Origin: Candidatus Methanoperedens nitratireducens | GTDB lineage: Archaea > Halobacteriota > Methanosarcinia > Methanosarcinales > Methanoperedenaceae | Assembly: GCF_900196725.1 (NCBI RefSeq) | Contig: NZ_FZMP01000044.1 | Span: 1 to 42,577, forward strand | DNA: 42,577 nt | Direction of reading: 5' to 3' | Shown here: piece by piece, positions 1 to 8,582 of the stretch | How positions within the stretch are numbered: the first letter of the stretch is position 1 | Layout: every line of letters starts with the position of its first letter | Notes under the pieces: generated by a model | Database searches by the model: none | Seen by the model: only the letters and a program-made list of their open reading frames with translations | Told to the model about the DNA's origin: nothing | Made by a program: the position numbers and the translations under genes

Positions 1-4
1 GAAA

Positions 5-397
5 ATGCGTTTATACTTTCCTATGCGTTTAAAAATTTTAAGGAAACTTATTGAAAATAATGAAGCAGAATTATTTTTTACAGGTGTAGCAGTAAATCTA
101 CTTAATTTACGCCCAGAAATATGTACACTCTTGCTTATCAAGTCACCTGAATGGTACAAATTACAATCGCAAGACATGGCTACAAAAATAGAGAAACTGA
201 AAAAAATTAGTTACAATAAAGAATTCGTCCGTTTTACTGAAGTAAAAGATAAAAACGATTTCATATATAAAGTTGAATACATTGAAGATGAGAATGAATT
301 ATTGAATTCATATTCCTTTTATCCAAATAAAATGGTGCCACCTGGAGCCGCTGCATTCTGGTTAGGTTATGATCTCATTAAAGAAATATTAATATGA
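5..397 (+). CDS. hypothetical protein, possibly 5'-truncated by the window edge
   Basis: An open frame of 130 residues runs from near the window edge to a TGA. I do not recognise the family. It is a soluble-looking, charged protein with an amphipathic N-terminal half and a proline/glycine-containing stretch near the end (residues about 107-120, NKMVPPGAAAFWLGYD). The frame is open back to the first base, so the true start may lie outside the window; a second in-frame ATG lies at codon 7. The DNA is clearly more AT-rich than the glyS region that follows, which suggests accessory or acquired DNA. No ribosome binding site can be judged. Confidence 0.5.
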   Translation: MRLYFPMRLKILRKLIENNEAELFFTGVAVNLLNLRPEICTLLLIKSPEWYKLQSQDMATKIEKLKKISYNKEFVRFTEVKDKNDFIYKVEYIEDENELLNSYSFYPNKMVPPGAAAFWLGYDLIKEILI

Positions 398-842
398 GTC
401 GAGCTGACTGAAAGATGTTTGAAAGTGTCGCGAAGAAAGATCCGAAAAATAGGTTATAGGGGAACGTTGTTGAATTGTTCTTAGCAAATCCATCTCCCAA
501 TACTGACGGTCAATTATTGTATATGAGCCAAGACGGAGCTATCAAAGCAATCATAAGAATTGACCCCCGCCCTAAAGGGAGCACGCAAAAGCGAATGTGC
601 GCCTACTCGCAAGAACAACCCTTCGGGACAGTTTAGCAAGAATATACCAGGGGTTGAAGATTTAAACAAAACAGAGAGTTATAGTTTTTCTCTGTGTCCT
701 CTGTGAACTCTGTGGTTTTTTCAAATACAACGGTAATAAAAAGTCTCGAATTTATCCAAAATCCAGCGGTTTATTGATGGTATAGCTAAAAATATACCTG
801 ATTGAGTAAGTATAATAATCTAAAACATATATTAAGCAGCAC
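398..842. other. intergenic stretch with gene and mobile-element debris
   Basis: No intact gene is visible. Around 470-640 one plus frame stays open for about 55 codons (reading ...LLYMSQDGAIKAIIRIDPRP...) without a convincing start, so it looks like a gene remnant. The same stretch has short GC-rich hairpins (CCC-taa-GGG near 572-584, GCAC/GTGC near 583-600, CCC-ttc-GGG near 619-629), reminiscent of insertion-sequence ends but not diagnostic. A TATA-like AAAATATA near 788-796 is suitably placed to drive glyS. Confidence 0.35.
690..715. repeat. CTCTGTG x3 nine-base-period repeat
   Basis: CTCTGTG occurs three times with an exact nine-base period (starts at 690, 699 and 708), followed by a T run. 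From memory, repeats of this type (CTCTGTGTC...CTGTGG) are seen between genes in many unrelated prokaryotic genomes. Function is unknown. Confidence 0.6.
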
Positions 843-2588
843 ATGGCAGACAAATACGAACAGGTAATAGAGCTTGCAAAGCGCCGCGGGTTCCTGTGGA
901 GCTCGTTCGAGCTGTACGGCGGGACCGCAGGTTTTTACGATTATGGTCCGCTCGGCGCCATGCTCAAGCGCCGGGTCGAGAACACCTGGCGGGATATATT
1001 CGTAATAAATGAGGGGTATTATGAGATAGAGGCGCCGACCATCGGTATTGAGGATATTTTTATCGCATCCGGGCACGTCGGCGGTTTCTCCGACCCCCTG
1101 ACCGAATGCCAGAAGTGCCACGAAGCTTTCAGGGCAGACCATCTCGTCAAGGATATTGTGGATAACCCCGATACCCTGAGCGCCGATGAACTTACCGAGA
1201 TAATCAATAAGAATAATATCAAATGCCCGGAATGCGGTGGAAAACCCGGCGCAGTTTATGAGTTCAACCTGATGTTCAAGACAAGCATTGGTCCGGGTGG
1301 AAAACGGGCAGGGTACCTCCGCCCCGAGACCGCCCAGGGGATGTTCGTGGATTTCCCGCGCCTCCTGAAATTCTACCGCGACCATCTGCCCTTCGGTGCA
1401 ACGCAGATAGGGAAAGCCTACCGCAATGAGATATCCCCGCGCCAGGGTGTGATACGCCTGCGCGAATTCACACAGGCAGAGGCTGAGATATTCATCGATC
1501 CCAGGGACAAGACACATCCGAAATTCAATGAAATCTCGGATGTTGTCCTGAATCTTTATTCCCAGGCAGGACAGGCAGCCGGAGAATCTCAAAAGATGTC
1601 CATCAAAGAGGCGATAGAAAATGGCATAATTGCCCATGAATTTCTTGGCTACTGCCTTGCAATGACGTATCAGTTTTTGGCGCGCGTCGGCGTATCGCCT
1701 GAAAAACTGCGTTTCAGGCAGCATATGAAGGACGAGATGGCGCACTATGCAGCGGATTGCTGGGATGCCGAGATATTGAGCGACCGCTTCGGCTGGGTCG
1801 AGGTCGTGGGTATTGCTGACAGGACTGATTATGACCTGAAAGCCCATGCCAAACAGAGCGAGACCGAGCTGGCTGTATATGTTCCTTATGATAATCCAAA
1901 AAAGATCGAGCGTTTCACGGTCAAACCCAATATGGGTATCCTCGGACCCAGGTTCAAAGGGAAAGCAGCTAAGATAGCAAACGCGTTGAAAGCATTGAAG
2001 CCTGAAGAGCTGTCAGGGGATGTTATCGAGCTGACGATTGACGGTGAAAAAATAACGATTGAAAAAGATGCGGTCGCATTTGAAAAAGTGACGGAGGAAG
2101 TTCACGGCGAAACTATCATACCTCATGTGATAGAGCCCTCTTTCGGCATAGACAGGATAATATATTCTCTTCTTGAGCACTCCTATTTTGAGGAGGAAGC
2201 CGTTGAAGAAGGAGAAGAAGATAAAACGCGGATAGTTTTGCGCCTCCCGCCGGAGGTTGCGCCTGTTCAGGCAGCCGTGCTGCCCCTGCTTACGCGCGAT
2301 GAACTTGTAAAACCTGCGAACGAGATAGTAAAAATGCTTCGCAAAGCCGGGATACTGGTCGCTTATGATGATTCAGGCACTATCGGCAGGCGGTACAGGA
2401 GGAACGATGAGATCGGTACGCCGTATTCCATAACAGTGGATTACCAGACGCTTGAGGACGGCACTGTTACTATCAGGGACAGGGACACGATGAAACAGGT
2501 ACGAGCTGGCATGAGTGATATTGCAGACAATGTTTGCGACCTGATATATGGCGGCAAATCCTTTGAGGATTCCGGCAGAAGAGTATAG
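843..2588 (+). CDS. glyS: glycyl-tRNA synthetase (archaeal/eukaryotic single-chain class II type)
   Basis: Charges tRNA-Gly with glycine in the cytoplasm. The 581-residue protein is the usual size for the dimeric archaeal/eukaryotic enzyme rather than the bacterial two-subunit form. Visible signatures are the N-terminal FELYGGTAGFYDYGPLG block, a zinc-binding knuckle pair (CQKC near residue 90 and CPEC near 128), class II motif 2 around YRNEISPRQGVIRLREF, motif 3 around EPSFGIDRIIYSLLEH, and a C-terminal anticodon-binding domain from about residue 475 (APVQAAVLPLL...DSGTIGRRYRRNDEIG). The ATG at 843 fits the family N terminus. The next gene starts 9 bases after its stop, so the two are probably cotranscribed. 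Confidence 0.97.
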   Translation: MADKYEQVIELAKRRGFLWSSFELYGGTAGFYDYGPLGAMLKRRVENTWRDIFVINEGYYEIEAPTIGIEDIFIASGHVGGFSDPLTECQKCHEAFRADHLVKDIVDNPDTLSADELTEIINKNNIKCPECGGKPGAVYEFNLMFKTSIGPGGKRAGYLRPETAQGMFVDFPRLLKFYRDHLPFGATQIGKAYRNEISPRQGVIRLREFTQAEAEIFIDPRDKTHPKFNEISDVVLNLYSQAGQAAGESQKMSIKEAIENGIIAHEFLGYCLAMTYQFLARVGVSPEKLRFRQHMKDEMAHYAADCWDAEILSDRFGWVEVVGIADRTDYDLKAHAKQSETELAVYVPYDNPKKIERFTVKPNMGILGPRFKGKAAKIANALKALKPEELSGDVIELTIDGEKITIEKDAVAFEKVTEEVHGETIIPHVIEPSFGIDRIIYSLLEHSYFEEEAVEEGEEDKTRIVLRLPPEVAPVQAAVLPLLTRDELVKPANEIVKMLRKAGILVAYDDSGTIGRRYRRNDEIGTPYSITVDYQTLEDGTVTIRDRDTMKQVRAGMSDIADNVCDLIYGGKSFEDSGRRV

Positions 2589-2597
2589 AATACTTGT

Positions 2598-3224
2598 ATG
2601 TTCGACCTATTCTCCAGTGAGCTGCGAAGAAAAGCGTTCCATCTGACAGGTTCTCTTATCCCGATAGTCTATTATTTCCTGGACAGGGAAACGGCATTGA
2701 TAGGGCTTTCAATTATTAATGCCGTCCTTTTATTGATCGAATGGCTTCGCCTCAAAGGAAAAATAGAGATGCCGAAAGTATTGCTGCGTCCGCATGAGAA
2801 TAAACAGGTCGCAGCGTATATCTATTTCCAGGCGGCTGCTCTTATCTCTGTCCTGGTATTCGATAAAACGATAGCCATAGCTGCATTATTGATGCTGGCA
2901 TTCGGGGATACGGCATCGGGGCTGGCAGGTTCAATGATAAAAGGCGGGGATATCCGCAACCATGATACAAAAAAGATTGTGATCAAGCCCTTGCCGATAA
3001 TGGCTACAATGTTTGTGGTATGTTTGATGACAGGGCTTGCTCTTTTAAGCCTGCCTCTGGCAAAGGATATGGTTTATTTATCTCTTCCTGTATATATTGC
3101 GGGCGCTGCCGGTGCCACGCTGGGGGATGCAATCCCGTTGCGGATTTATGGAAGACCAGTGGATGACAACCTCATGATACCGCTCCTGTCGGGAGTATTC
3201 ATGAGCGTTGTCAGGGTTTTTTAG
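2598..3224 (+). CDS. integral membrane CTP-dependent lipid kinase/cytidylyltransferase family protein (SEC59/DGK1/VTE5-like)
   Basis: A 208-residue polytopic membrane protein with about six hydrophobic segments. It shows the family's signature elements: an N-terminal ELRRKAFHLTGS motif, the central FGDTASGLAGS motif and the C-terminal GDAIPLRIYGRPVDDNLMIPLLSG motif. The family includes eukaryotic dolichol kinase, CTP-dependent diacylglycerol kinase and phytol kinase, all of which phosphorylate a lipid alcohol. In archaea a polyprenol, dolichol or geranylgeraniol-type substrate is plausible, but the substrate is inference. It starts 9 bases after glyS. Confidence 0.8.
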   Translation: MFDLFSSELRRKAFHLTGSLIPIVYYFLDRETALIGLSIINAVLLLIEWLRLKGKIEMPKVLLRPHENKQVAAYIYFQAAALISVLVFDKTIAIAALLMLAFGDTASGLAGSMIKGGDIRNHDTKKIVIKPLPIMATMFVVCLMTGLALLSLPLAKDMVYLSLPVYIAGAAGATLGDAIPLRIYGRPVDDNLMIPLLSGVFMSVVRVF

Positions 3225-3355
3225 AATCCTGATGATTTTCCATGGGTAGGTTTCACGGGAATATCCTATCACCGTAACATATATATATTCTAATAATAAT
3301 TATTATAATGAGGAGCATGTGGTATAGGAGGCTATGAGGTACTGGAGAAAATCAG

Positions 3356-3535
3356 ATGGAATCAAACGAGGTAGTTCTGTGGATGGAGAAGTGCGCTCCT
3401 GAGAGGCTGACAGCAAATAAGGTAATGCTGTGTACAAGGAACATCTTTTTGCTTGAGAACATGCGGGACTTTTACCCGGATGAATATCATGCAATCATAC
3501 AGAGCAGCGGTTCAGCAGGGATTATAAAATTATAA
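3356..3535 (+). CDS. small hypothetical protein (59 aa)
   Basis: A short frame beginning MESNEVVLWMEKCAPERL and ending AGIIKL. A TATA-like run (CATATATATATTC, about 3279-3291) lies upstream, GGAGA sits about 9 bases before the ATG, and an in-frame stop at 3335 bounds the start. Its codons resemble the neighbouring genes. I do not recognise the family. It has two cysteines, is mixed in charge and shows no membrane segment. It lies between the lipid kinase relative and convergent ribH. It could be spurious. Confidence 0.4.
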   Translation: MESNEVVLWMEKCAPERLTANKVMLCTRNIFLLENMRDFYPDEYHAIIQSSGSAGIIKL

Positions 3536-3558
3536 AAATTCCAGGTCTGCTCTATTTT

Positions 3559-3969
3559 TTAATCTTTTAACATTCTTACCATTTTAACTGCAGCTTCGAC
3601 CGCGCGCTTTGCATAATCCACACGCTCGTGAGCATCAAGCCTGCTCATGCCCGGACCGGATATCCCGAGGGTTATGGGCTTATTGTTCTCCAGAGCAAGA
3701 TCTGCAATTTTCCTCGAAGCATGCTGGATCACGATCTCATCGTGTTTTGTGGCTCCCTGTATCACACAGCCGATTGTCACGACTGCATCAATACCCGTAT
3801 CCTCAGCAAGCTTCTTTACTGCCAGAGGCATATCGAAAACACCGGGTACGTATAGTATCTTCTCAACCGAAGCGCCAAGAAAAGCCGCATGTTCTTTCCC
3901 AAGGGTTTCCATCTGGATAGTTAGATCACGGTTGAATTCCGAAACAACAAATCCGAGTTTAATACTCAT
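3559..3969 (-). CDS. ribH: 6,7-dimethyl-8-ribityllumazine synthase
   Basis: Penultimate step of riboflavin synthesis: condenses 5-amino-6-ribitylamino-uracil with 3,4-dihydroxy-2-butanone 4-phosphate, usually as a pentameric or icosahedral assembly. The protein is compact (136 residues), as in archaeal RibH. It shows FVVSEFNRDLT, the PGVFDMPLAVKKLA substrate-binding loop and the GCVIQGATKHDEIV segment containing the conserved His-Asp. The ATG at 3969 is preferred over an in-frame GTG nine bases further out because AGGTG lies about six bases before it. A TATA-like run on the minus strand (TTAATTATATAGA, about 4004-4017) is correctly placed. It is convergent with the small ORF before it. Confidence 0.95.
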   Translation of the reverse strand: MSIKLGFVVSEFNRDLTIQMETLGKEHAAFLGASVEKILYVPGVFDMPLAVKKLAEDTGIDAVVTIGCVIQGATKHDEIVIQHASRKIADLALENNKPITLGISGPGMSRLDAHERVDYAKRAVEAAVKMVRMLKD

Positions 3970-4251
3970 TTTTTGCACCTGAGTTTATCATATTCTTCGG
4001 TATGTCTATATAATTAACTATTGGGGTTCCGGGAAAAGACTGGGTTACAGCATGGGCGTTGACCTGAAGCACTATTGAAGCATCCGGGAGCAGGTCATGT
4101 GGAGGCTATGAGCTATCACAAATACGGGCTCATGAAAGAGAGGCTGATACGGATGAGAAATGGGTCTGTGGTCGTGAGGAAGATAGAATAGAAGTTTCAG
4201 TAAAGGATAAAAAGGTTTAGAACCATACTAATTGATTAGGGAGGTTTCTGG
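3970..4251. other. divergent intergenic region between ribH and pdhA
   Basis: Holds the ribH promoter (minus strand, about 4004-4017) and the pdhA leader. A 27-codon frame at 4108-4191 (MSYHKYGLMKERLIRMRN...) is open on the plus strand and may be a micro-protein or a gene remnant; it has no clear ribosome binding site. A GGGAGG Shine-Dalgarno for pdhA lies at 4239-4244. Confidence 0.4.
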
Positions 4252-5331
4252 TTGCCGAGGAAAAAGATCTTGGAGTTGAGTGTGGACTGGCTTTCGATTC
4301 TTGACCCCGAAGGTAATGTGGATGAGAGTCTGGAGCCTGACCTGGATAAGGGAACGCTTGAAAAAATTTACAGGACGATGGTATTGACCCGCCTTTTCGA
4401 TGACAAAGCCTTAAAGCTCCAGCGCCAGGGCAGGATGCTTACCTTCGCCTCGTCTCTCGGGCAGGAAGCAACCACAGTGGGGAGCGCTTTTGCCCTGAAG
4501 CCTGATGACTGGTTCTTCCCTGCCTTCAGGGAGCAGGGAGTCGAGATAGCAAGAAGTATACCTGTTAAGCTTCTCTATATTTACTGGATGGGGTCTGAAG
4601 ATGCTTACATCGAACTGCCTCCTAAAAATTTTCCAATAGCCATACCGGTAGCCACCCAGATACTCCACGCCGTAGGGGCTGCGTGGGCGGCGAAGATCAA
4701 AAAGGAAAATATAGCTTCTATCGTCTATTTCGGGGATGGCGCAACCTCTGAAGGGGATTTCCACGAAGGTATGAATTTCGCAGGCGTGTTCAAAACCCCG
4801 ACCGTTTTCATCTGCCAGAACAACCAGTACGCCATCTCGCTGCCAAGAGAAAGACAGACAGCCTCTAAAACGCTTGCGCAGAAAGCTTTAGCTTATGGTT
4901 TTGATGGCATCCAGGTTGATGGGAACGATGCGCTTGCCGTGTACAGCGCAACAAAAGCAGCCCTTGAAAAAGCAAGGTCCGGCGGCGGACCTACATTGAT
5001 AGAGTGCGTCACCTACCGCATGGGTGCACATACTACATCCGATGACCCTACAAAATACAGGCAGATGGCGGAAGTGGAGGAGTGGAAGAAAAAAGACCCC
5101 ATAAAACGCTTTCAGATTTACCTTGAAAAGAAGGGTATCTGGAGCCAGGATTACGAGGATAAGCTGATTAAAGAACTTACGGCAGAAATCGAGAAAGCTG
5201 CTGAAGAGGCTGAAGCATATAAGCCGAGGCTTGAGAACATATTCAAATATGTGTACGCGCAAATGCCTCCGAGCCTGAAAGAGCAGATGGATGAACTCCT
5301 TGCTTATGTCTCAAAAAAGACGGAGGGATGA
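4252..5331 (+). CDS. pdhA: pyruvate (2-oxoacid) dehydrogenase E1 component, alpha subunit
   Basis: Thiamine-diphosphate subunit that, with the beta subunit, decarboxylates pyruvate (or a branched-chain 2-oxoacid) and transfers the acyl group to the E2 lipoyl arm. The 359 residues are normal for the family. The ThDP/Mg motif GDGATSEGDFHEGMNFAGVF is followed by FICQNNQYAIS, and the phosphorylation-loop region YRMGAHTTSDDPTKYR is conserved. The start is TTG with a strong GGGAGG about seven bases upstream; no better ATG exists. It is the first gene of a pdhABC operon and its stop overlaps the pdhB start by four bases. Preference for pyruvate over branched-chain substrates cannot be told from sequence alone. 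Confidence 0.93.
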   Translation: MPRKKILELSVDWLSILDPEGNVDESLEPDLDKGTLEKIYRTMVLTRLFDDKALKLQRQGRMLTFASSLGQEATTVGSAFALKPDDWFFPAFREQGVEIARSIPVKLLYIYWMGSEDAYIELPPKNFPIAIPVATQILHAVGAAWAAKIKKENIASIVYFGDGATSEGDFHEGMNFAGVFKTPTVFICQNNQYAISLPRERQTASKTLAQKALAYGFDGIQVDGNDALAVYSATKAALEKARSGGGPTLIECVTYRMGAHTTSDDPTKYRQMAEVEEWKKKDPIKRFQIYLEKKGIWSQDYEDKLIKELTAEIEKAAEEAEAYKPRLENIFKYVYAQMPPSLKEQMDELLAYVSKKTEG

Positions 5332-6305
5332 GAGTGGCTAAACTCAACATGGTGCAGGCGATAAACCTCGCGCTGCGTGAAGAAATGGAAAGAGACCCCG
5401 GTGTGATAGTGATGGGCGAGGATGTAGGCATGGATGGCGGGGTATTCAGGGTAACAGAAGGTCTACTGAACAAGTTCGGAGGTGAGAGGGTGATAGATAC
5501 GCCTCTTGCTGAGTCCGGTATCGTTGGGACGGCGATAGGTATGGCTGTTTCCGGGCTCAAGCCTGTGGCTGAGATACAGTTCGAAGGTTTCAGTTATATG
5601 ACCATAGACCAGCTTGCAGCCCATGCTTCCAGGATAAGATACCGCTCCCGGGGCACGTATCACTGCCCTATGGTAATAAGGGCGCCCTATGGAGGCGGTG
5701 TCCGGGCGCTGGAACATCACTCTGAGGCTGTGGCAACGTTCTATATCCATATCCCGGGCATGAAAGTGGCGATCCCATCATCCCCTTATGATGCGAAAGG
5801 TCTTCTCATCTCCGCTATCAGGGACCCCGACCCGGTTTTCTTTTTCGAACCCAAGAGGCTTTACCGCGCTTTCAGGGAAGAGGTTCCGGAAGGCGAGTAC
5901 ACCGTGCCCCTCGGCAAAGGAAAGAAGCTCGCAGAAGGCGATGACGTTACCCTGATATCATGGGGCGCTATGGCAAGAGTATGTCTTGAAGCCCTGAAAC
6001 TGGTGAAGGATGTCAGTGTTGAGTTGATAGACCTGCGCACGCTCTCTCCCCTGGATGATAAGATGATAATAGACTCGGTAAGGAAAACAGGCAGGGCAGT
6101 GATAGTGCACGAGGAGCCAAGAACGCTGGGTCCAGGTGCTGAGATTATTGCAAGGATTAACGAAAAGGCATTCCTTTATCTTGAGGCGCCTGTTAAAAGG
6201 GTTACGGGGTATGACGTTCCAATGCCTCTGCCCAAGCTTGAGGATTACTACCTGCCAGATGCTGAGAGGGTGGCAGATGCCATAAAAGAGGTAGCAACTT
6301 TCTGA
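5328..6305 (+). CDS. pdhB: pyruvate (2-oxoacid) dehydrogenase E1 component, beta subunit
   Basis: Partner of the alpha subunit in the E1 heterotetramer. The 325-residue protein has the transketolase pyrimidine-binding domain first (MGEDVGMDGGVFRVTEGL, then ESGIVGTAIGMAVSGLKPVAEIQFEGF with the catalytic Glu region) and a C-terminal transketolase domain (VELIDLRTLSPLD, IVHEEPRTLGPGAEI). The ATG overlaps the pdhA stop in an ATGA, with GGAGG just before it, so the two are translationally coupled. The E2 gene follows after 11 bases. Confidence 0.95.
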   Translation: MRVAKLNMVQAINLALREEMERDPGVIVMGEDVGMDGGVFRVTEGLLNKFGGERVIDTPLAESGIVGTAIGMAVSGLKPVAEIQFEGFSYMTIDQLAAHASRIRYRSRGTYHCPMVIRAPYGGGVRALEHHSEAVATFYIHIPGMKVAIPSSPYDAKGLLISAIRDPDPVFFFEPKRLYRAFREEVPEGEYTVPLGKGKKLAEGDDVTLISWGAMARVCLEALKLVKDVSVELIDLRTLSPLDDKMIIDSVRKTGRAVIVHEEPRTLGPGAEIIARINEKAFLYLEAPVKRVTGYDVPMPLPKLEDYYLPDAERVADAIKEVATF

Positions 6306-6316
6306 GGTGTGAAAAT

Positions 6317-7540
6317 ATGGTCGATGTAAAGTTCCCGGATGTTGGTGAGGGTATTACCGAAGGTACGCTTGTGAAATGGCTGGTGAAGGAAGGCGATGAA
6401 ATAAAGGCTGACCAGGCTGTTGCTGAGATCGAGACCGATAAGGCTATCGTAGAGATCCCATCCCCGAAAGCAGGGAAGGTCTCGAATCTTTACGGAAAAG
6501 AGGGGGATATTATAAAAGTAGGAAGCACCCTGGCTTCCCTGGCGATGCCGGGAGAAGAGGTCAAACCTTCTGAAGAGATCAAACCTCCCAAACCGCCCGA
6601 AAGGGGCAAAAAACCGGAAAAGCCAAAAGAGATGCCTGAGAGGGTTTTAGCCACGCCTTCTACAAGGCGGCTTGCAAGGGAACTCGGCGTGGACATATCA
6701 AAAGTTGAAGGTACAGGACCAGGCGGCAGGGTAACTGATGAAGGTATCAGGAAGTTTTCGCAAGTTAAGCCTGAGGCAATGCCGGAGGCAAAGCCCCCTG
6801 AAGCTGCGCCGCCTGAGGCAGTGCCTGAAATAAAAGCTCTGGAAGAGAGGATTGCGATAAAAAGCATCCGAAAAACTATTGGAGAGCGGATGGTCCAATC
6901 CATGTTCACGGCTCCGCATGTGACTTCGATGGATGAGGCTGATGTCACAGAGCTTGTGAAACTCAGGGAAAAGGAGAAAAAAGCAGCAGAACAGAAAGGA
7001 ACAAAACTTACCTACCTTGCATTTGTCGTCAAGGCGGTAACTGTTGCGTTGAAGCAGCATCCGTATTTGAACGCATCTATTGATTCCCAGAAGAACGAAA
7101 TTGTGCTGAAGCACTATTACAACATCGGGATCGCTGTAGATACTCCCGATGGCCTGATGGTGCCTGTTATCAAGAACGCCGACCGGAAGAGCATCATGGA
7201 ACTGGCGCAGGAGACGGAAAAACTTGCCGAGGAGGCGCGCAGCAGGAAGATCAAACTTGCGGATTTGAAGGGCAACACCTTCACTATAACAAACATAGGA
7301 AGCATAGGCGGGATTTTCTCAACGCCAATAATCAATCCGCCGGATGTCGCTATTCTCGGCGTGCACAGGATAAGGGACATGCCAGTGGTGATTGACGGGG
7401 AGGTAAAGGTTCGGAAAATCCTGCCGCTTGTCATATCATTTGACCACAGGGCGCTTGACGGTGCGCAGGCTGCGCGGTTCATGAATACGCTGATAGAGCA
7501 CCTGAAAGACCCGGATTTGCTGCTGATCGATATAATGTAA
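6317..7540 (+). CDS. pdhC: dihydrolipoamide acyltransferase (E2) of the 2-oxoacid dehydrogenase complex
   Basis: Core of the complex: carries the acyl group on lipoyl-lysine and transfers it to CoA. Domains in order: one lipoyl domain (residues 1-75, with Lys42 in ETDKAIVEI as the lipoylation site), a proline/lysine-rich linker, an E3/E1-binding domain (about 112-150, ATPSTRRLARELGVDISKV...GPGGRVT), a second Pro/Ala/Glu-rich linker, and the catalytic domain ending in SFDHRALDGAQAARFMN with the active-site His. The 407 residues match single-lipoyl-domain E2s. GAGGTG precedes the ATG. It requires LipA for the cofactor and an E3; both genes occur near 39.4-41.7 kb. Confidence 0.95.
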   Translation: MVDVKFPDVGEGITEGTLVKWLVKEGDEIKADQAVAEIETDKAIVEIPSPKAGKVSNLYGKEGDIIKVGSTLASLAMPGEEVKPSEEIKPPKPPERGKKPEKPKEMPERVLATPSTRRLARELGVDISKVEGTGPGGRVTDEGIRKFSQVKPEAMPEAKPPEAAPPEAVPEIKALEERIAIKSIRKTIGERMVQSMFTAPHVTSMDEADVTELVKLREKEKKAAEQKGTKLTYLAFVVKAVTVALKQHPYLNASIDSQKNEIVLKHYYNIGIAVDTPDGLMVPVIKNADRKSIMELAQETEKLAEEARSRKIKLADLKGNTFTITNIGSIGGIFSTPIINPPDVAILGVHRIRDMPVVIDGEVKVRKILPLVISFDHRALDGAQAARFMNTLIEHLKDPDLLLIDIM

Positions 7541-7615
7541 AACCTCTGTGGGTTCTGTTCAGCGGAATTTGGGAGAAAGTAAAAATAGCATGAAAAATAA
7601 TTATAAATTGGGAGC

Positions 7616-8044
7616 ATGCCAAAACTTGTTATCATCTACGGCACTGGTTCGCATAACACCGAGCGCATGGCAGTCGCAATAGAGGAAGGCGCACGGGCAG
7701 AAGGGATAGAGACCGTGCTAAGAAATGTGAACGATGCGAACAGGGATGAACTCAGGGACGCCGATGCCGTAGCGGTCGGTTCGCCCAATTACAACCATGC
7801 CATGATGCCCACGGTGAAGAAATTCCTGGGCGGGCTTTCTGATCTTGACTTATCCGGGAAAGCCGGGCTTTCGTTCGGCTCTTACGGGTGGAGCTTTGAA
7901 GCCACGCAGGAGATTAACAGGATATTAACAGCCTGCGGTATGGAAATGGTGCAGGACCTTAACATAAAGAGGATGCCGGGTGATGAAGAGCTTGAGCTGT
8001 GCAGGAGAGCTGGCTCGCTGTTGGCGAGTAAAATCAAGAAGTAA
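7616..8044 (+). CDS. flavodoxin-like protein
   Basis: A 142-residue stand-alone flavodoxin fold. The N-terminal FMN phosphate loop is present in altered form (IYGTGSHNTERMAVAI), followed by DADAVAVGSPNYNHAMMPTVKKFL and GKAGLSFGSYGWSFEATQEINRIL, typical of the flavodoxin domain of FprA-type flavoproteins. It probably acts as a small one- or two-electron carrier; the partner is unknown. GGGAGC lies directly before the ATG. It follows the PDH operon after 75 bases and could be cotranscribed, but nothing ties it to PDH function. Confidence 0.85.
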   Translation: MPKLVIIYGTGSHNTERMAVAIEEGARAEGIETVLRNVNDANRDELRDADAVAVGSPNYNHAMMPTVKKFLGGLSDLDLSGKAGLSFGSYGWSFEATQEINRILTACGMEMVQDLNIKRMPGDEELELCRRAGSLLASKIKK

Positions 8045-8064
8045 AGAGGAAAATATGCAATACA

Positions 8065-8196
8065 CTTAGAGCCTGTCTGAATATTTCTTCATGCGCTTGA
8101 AAGTTTAATACGAACCAGTCGTTTAACCATTAAGTGTGCCATAACAGCATAAATAAAAGCTCTCAGAGATTCATGTATAAAAGCCAAAATAAAAGT
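8065..8196 (-). pseudogene. 3' remnant of an IS transposase with terminal-repeat-like end
   Basis: On the minus strand 35 codons read ...FIHESLRAFIYAVMAHLMVKRL... to a stop at 8089, a pattern like the C terminus of a DDE (IS5-like) transposase; a stop lies just upstream and no longer frame exists. Beyond it is the sequence starting GAGCCTGTCTGAATA (8069 onward), which resembles an IS terminal inverted repeat. The 29 bases 8065-8093 match the reverse complement of 22377-22405 at 27 positions, so the window holds two relics of one element family. Confidence 0.6.
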
Positions 8197-8423
8197 TCAC
8201 TCATTCTGTATCTACTCGTCCTTTGCATCAACTCTATGAAATTACATCTACCGACAAACTATTTATAACAGGAACTCAGATGTATATTTACCCTTGCTTC
8301 AGGGAAAGTGGATGTAGACTCAGCGAGTCTATAATCTCAGGCAGGATGCATTTCGTAGCGTAGTGGGGTATAATTGCTCGCTAATTGTTTTGTTACCTGC
8401 TTTATTCCCCGAAAAAAAGGAAA
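8197..8423. other. intergenic, no gene recognised; possible structured leader
   Basis: No convincing coding frame; a 27-codon plus frame starts at the ATG near 8280. Short complementary segments occur: AGACT-cagcg-AGTCT near 8317-8331, and GCAGG near 8342 pairing with CCTGC near 8396 around an inner AGCG/CGCT pair. These could be part of the leader RNA of the peroxidase gene or remains of the adjacent IS. Confidence 0.3.
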
Positions 8424-8579
8424 GGAAAATAAGGTTGTGTGTACGTCTATGATTGAAATACTATTGTAATAGTTACAATAGGTAATTGAGTTACCCGCTA
8501 TGAAAATCTTAGGTCGATAAACGATTCTATTACAATAGTAGGTTTTCAGTTGTTGAGACGCACGACCGAAAATAAAAGG
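8424..8579 (+). ncRNA. tandem structured element, copy 1 (candidate leader RNA)
   Basis: First of two adjacent ~160-base copies before the peroxidase gene. Ends 8433-8442 and 8558-8567 pair over 10 positions (8 Watson-Crick, 2 G-U). Inside are a 9-base-pair hairpin (CTATTGTAA/TTACAATAG, 8461-8481), a second hairpin GGTAA/TTACC (8481-8495), a conserved block 8491-8522, and a TGAAAA/TTTTCA pairing (8501-8506 with 8543-8548). Orientation is inferred from the downstream gene. It could instead be a DNA regulatory repeat or a miniature mobile element. Confidence 0.5.
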
Positions 8580-8582
8580 GTA

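Noticed and set aside
786-1847. Minus-strand open frame of 353 codons
   Set aside because: It lies entirely opposite glyS, whose protein is clearly homologous to glycyl-tRNA synthetases; the minus translation has no recognisable motif.
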